From Argopecten irradians (taxonomy: Eukaryota > Mollusca > Bivalvia > Pectinida > Pectinidae), in contig NC_091144.1 in the NCBI RefSeq assembly GCF_041381155.1, positions 18,671,544 to 18,735,543 of the forward strand: DNA of 64,000 nucleotides, read 5' to 3'. The position numbers and the translations under genes are program-made. Below are positions 60,478 to 64,000 of the stretch, piece after piece; within the stretch, counting starts at the first letter, position 1, and each line of letters opens with the position of its first letter. The notes beneath the pieces are model-generated. The model worked only from the letters and a program-made list of their open reading frames with translations. It was not told where the DNA came from and ran no database searches.

Positions 60478-62719
60478 ATGAAGCAAGGTAAGAATTAGTT
60501 AATTACAAAATGTAACTTAAGATATTTTCTAATTAACTTAATTAACCAGATCTTGAATGGTCTTCACTATATTATTATGTACATATTAGGTTTATGTAGC
60601 TAAATTATTATCAATTTTATTTTGTTATTTTATTGAAAGTTGATAAAATTAATTACAAAATATTTGTTCAAAGCTGTTTTGCAATAGAAATTTAGTGAGT
60701 TTAAACAATTTTCATTTTTATTTATTTATTTTTATGATGAGTTACACGTTAGGAAGCAATTAATCAAAGCTTTTAATTAAATAAATATTTCATAATTTCT
60801 TCTATTTAACACGTTCTTCATAAGTTACTAGCTGTTTCTTTCTAGTAAATACACGCCAACATAAGCAAAGTTTAATAATGTATTTCAAAACCATATCGAT
60901 CGGTGAAAATAACATTGACTCTAAAATGTTAAAAAGCAAAGACATTATCAGGATTATTTCTCGTCTTTTTTATAGGATTTACATTCAACCACTTCCTAGT
61001 GACCATCATTACATTGGCTTGTATCGTCCCGATGGTAACGAACGCCGCGCCCCTCCCTGGATACCAAGAGAAATGGAGAAATCCATGTGAAATACCTTCC
61101 CCAACATTTGAACCGTACGAGACGACAAACGCGCAGAAATCTTCCGTTCTCCAGGATTTACTTTTGAATCTCCAGGTGGCAGAGAATGTTATTTCCGATC
61201 TAAAAATGGAATATGTAAGTTTATCTAACTTTGTAACTATTGAATAAAAGTATTCTTTGAATGATGAGGGTGTCGAAAACTTAGTTAATCAATAAGTTCG
61301 AATTGTGAAAAAATGGAATTATGTATCGAAAATTCAATCAATCATTTTAGTTTTAATAAATTAAAGAGCTCGAAGAGCAAAAAATGCGAAACAGGAATGT
61401 TTACATATACCACGACTATTGAAAACAATTGTTATCGAATGGTGTGTGTATGTGTGTCGATAACTTATGTAATATGATTTAATTTAGTAAACAGAAACTT
61501 TGAATAGTGACAAATGAAATGCGTCAATATGCCTATGACTTTTGAAGCAGAATTGTTATTAAATGGTATGGGTGTCGATGACTAAAATACCTTTATATAG
61601 CACACTAGGTGCGGAAAGCATGGCGTAAAATTAATTATTGACCTCTTGATACAGATGTAAAAGTACATATGTAAAACTAATAGTTGTATAAATATTGATG
61701 TATCCAGGATTTAAAATGGTAGAAATTGTCTGTTTCAGAGAACACATCGTGTCGCGGGGAGAGTCTCTAACGGTTCGTGTGTCTCCAGCCTTGAAAACAA
61801 CCTCGATAATGTGTATAGGCATGTTGACGGCTTCCCAGACCTGGCGCCATACTTCTTGTCACGGAACTTCCTAGCTATTTGTGAAAACGTGAGTGTCTTC
61901 AATTTTGAATATCTTTTGATTTAGTGAACTTAATCACCAACGGGAGACTTAGGCATATGTTTTACCTTATTTAAACTGTTGGTATTTATTTTTTTCCATT
62001 TTTTTTTATTGAAGCAGCACATGCTGGTTTTATATACTCTGACAACTTTGCTAGCCAAGGATATTAAGCCGATTCTCTTCCTACTACCCTTGGCTAGCGA
62101 AGTTGATACTCTGAGGGATGACTACTTCTCCTGCCAATAATTATCGGATAGAACTATTGAAAACTAGTTTAACATCTTCTTTGTTATGATAAGAATATTC
62201 AATTTAGCGAAATTCTCTTCTCCCCACCCCTAATGTTAAGCTTTAGATGTACTCTTTCAGTCATCTTTATATTTACTTAGAATGAATGTGGCTCCATGCT
62301 CTTCCCAAGTTATGTTATAGACTAATAAAACATCATTTTACTAGATCATTTTCATGATTTTGTAGATTTCTACGACATTTTTGCACGACTACAAAATCCT
62401 TGTCCCAGTTATGATTTTCCTGGAAGAAACCATTGAAGAGGATTATCAGAACAACAACGCCACATACTTTTACCAACTGACGGAATTACACAACGCATTG
62501 AAAGGAGTGATGTGTAAATTTCATCAAATTGAACAACGTTGTGGCGCAGAGGAACAAACTCTGGACGCAACGGAACTTATTCACAATTACAAGGTATCGC
62601 CTAACTATGATCCTCGGGAGAGAGATTACCTTCTGATTAGGGATACAGGTGTTTTAGTTCGGGCGCTGCATGGTAGATATGATAACTGTCTCACGCTGTT
62701 CAGAAAAATCTCGTCATAA
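60478..62719 (+). CDS. Secreted four-helix cytokine-like protein (IL-6/LIF/CNTF-type candidate)
   Basis: Exons 60478-60487, 60976-61214, 61739-61888 and 62366-62719 have GT..AG ends and join in frame to 250 aa. Residues 1-27 (MKQGFTFNHFLVTIITLACI..) form a signal peptide with likely cleavage after TNA. The rest is predicted helical: A about 56-86, B about 126-160, C about 167-192, D about 217-247. Mature cysteines are 41, 97, 131, 183, 192 and 241, and sequons are N94, N133 and N164. Helix D (RDTGVLVRALHGRYDNCLTL) follows the K..G..VL..L..(W)....DL pattern of CNTF-family helix D. Helices B-C (DYKILVPVMIFLEE ... FHQIEQRC) resemble AYRTFHVLLARLLED ... AYQIEEL. As in LIF and IL-6 genes, exon 1 encodes only the first few signal residues and ends in phase 1. 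The gene structure is firm; the family assignment is inference from pattern. Confidence 0.7.
62035..62115. repeat. Hairpin in intron 3 of the cytokine-like gene
   Basis: TATACTCTGACAACTTTGCT then AGCCAAGG pairs with CCTTGGCT then AGCGAAGTTGATACTCTG. Confidence 0.65.
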
Positions 62720-62995
62720 TGACGTCAAATAGAAAATCTCGTCATAATGACGTCAAATAGAAAATCTCGTCATAATGACGTCAAATAGAAAATCTCGTCA
62801 TAATGACGTCAAATAGAAAATCCGTCATAATGACGTCAAATAGAAAATCTCGTCATAATGACGTCAAATAGAAAATCCGTTATAATGACATCCAATAGAA
62901 AATCTCGTCATAATGGCGCGCAATAGAAAATCTCTTAATAACGACGTGCAATAGAAAATCTCGTCATAACGGCGTACCATAGAAAATCTCGGCAT
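62705..62995 (+). repeat. 27-29-bp tandem repeat with CRE cores overlapping the stop codon
   Basis: About ten units of AGAAAATCTCGTCATAATGA then CGTCAAAT run head to tail. Six keep the palindrome TGACGTCA, the cAMP-response-element core; the last four are degenerate (for example TGGCGCGC). The first unit contains the final codons (K-I-S-S) and the TAA stop of the cytokine-like gene. Confidence 0.92.
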
Positions 62996-64000
62996 CTTTA
63001 CATTTAATTCAATACTTCTTCTAAAACTAACATATACTCAAATGTCCAAATTTCATTTTTCTATAACAATAACTAATGTACTATCTTCAAATCTCAATGT
63101 TCCATTTTTCTTTCCCTAAAAGTAGTTATAACTGTTACAAAGTTCATAATCAATTCCCGGTAAAGAAACTTCATTTTTTAGTTCGCTCAATTACTGTTTT
63201 GTTGAACTTACTTATTTCAAAATTCCATTTTAATTTCTTACCAATAGTTAAACATAATAACTCACATCATCTATTTTATATACCAACTGGTAATCGTAGT
63301 TTGCCAGAATAAATCTTTTAGCATAATATTTTGTATCATAATGCGATGACATATTCCACATTTCCCCCTGTTTTTTCCTAACACTCTTTGAAAATCAATC
63401 ATGTTTATCTAAATTTCATTTGCATTTGGTTGTATATTTTGATGTCTCTTTTTCTTTTTATCTAGACATTGTTTTCCTTTTTTCATTTTGTAAGTTTGAT
63501 TTGAATATGGTTGTAGAATGATATGTCCTTGAATGAATATGGTCTTGAATGCAAGTGTCAAACCTGAAAACATCGACCAAGCTGTTGAATATTTAGACAC
63601 TTATCATATTCCTGAAAACTTCAAAATGATGAGATGATTTTCAGGCATTCTTTATGATAGAGTTAGAATGAAATGTGTTTGTTTTCATAAATGTGACACT
63701 TGAGATGAATAATGCAGAATGGTATGAATATTATGCTGTGTTTGTTTGTAAACGTCCCGGTAATTGAAATTCAATTTCAATGCATTCCACAACAAGTAAT
63801 ATGCGTTATAAGGATTTAATTATTTATATGAATACAGTGTTTATGTATAGGGATATGTTTTATGTATTTACATGTGTTAATTTGAAGGCAATTGTGTGTC
63901 GAACTGCCATTGTGACAATGTTTGAATATACATGTAACAATATTGATATAATATTAGTATAACGCGCGTGCATGATATGGATGTCATTACGAATAATTGT
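62996..64000 (+). other. Probable 3' UTR and downstream flank
   Basis: AT-rich sequence with a polyadenylation signal AATAAA at 63308-63313, about 590 nt after the stop. No further exon is visible; the short open frames here are not credible genes. Confidence 0.4.

Overview
The window is animal nuclear DNA: AT-rich, with long introns bounded by GT..AG, no operons, and dense small repeats. The repeat terminal motifs (such as the ending around 'GGCCCATGGGCCTCTTGT'), many tRNA-derived SINEs and TTAA-flanked MITEs suggest a marine bivalve mollusc (oyster or scallop type). That placement comes from recognising repeat families, not from a search.

Layout. Positions 1-12.6 kb are repeat-rich and carry no convincing intact gene. 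They hold MITEs, foldbacks, a poly-G tract, a decayed coding-like remnant at 9.9-10.5 kb and a minisatellite at 10.6-11.45 kb. From 12,646 to 43,873 on the minus strand lies a complete EXOC4 (SEC8) gene. I could assemble it as 26 coding exons that keep frame at every junction and give 955 aa. Downstream of it, head-to-head on the plus strand at about 45.96-53.70 kb, is a divergent inactive-rhomboid (iRhom, RHBDF family) gene of at least ten exons. Its region of homology to the rhomboid core has lost both catalytic residues. From 53.7 to 60.4 kb there are only repeats, including a TTAA-flanked MITE nested inside an older copy of itself. At 60,478-62,719 on the plus strand is a compact four-exon gene for a secreted 250-aa helical protein. 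It fits the IL-6/LIF/CNTF class of four-helix cytokines in size, exon plan, cysteines and helix patterns. A TATA box stands upstream, and a tandem repeat containing CRE (TGACGTCA) cores begins inside its last codons.

Two observations stand out. First, the cytokine candidate: if confirmed, it is an invertebrate relative of the gp130 ligand family. iRhoms control release of growth factors and cytokines, so having both genes in one window is worth noting, though nothing shows they act together. Second, three separate EXOC4 exons are each flanked by a minisatellite whose repeat unit is a copy of that exon's own splice junction. These are about 57 copies of the exon 19 donor, about 10 of the exon 17 donor, and 8 in-frame copies of the exon 23 acceptor. 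Splice junctions appear to be repeated seeds of tandem duplication in this gene.
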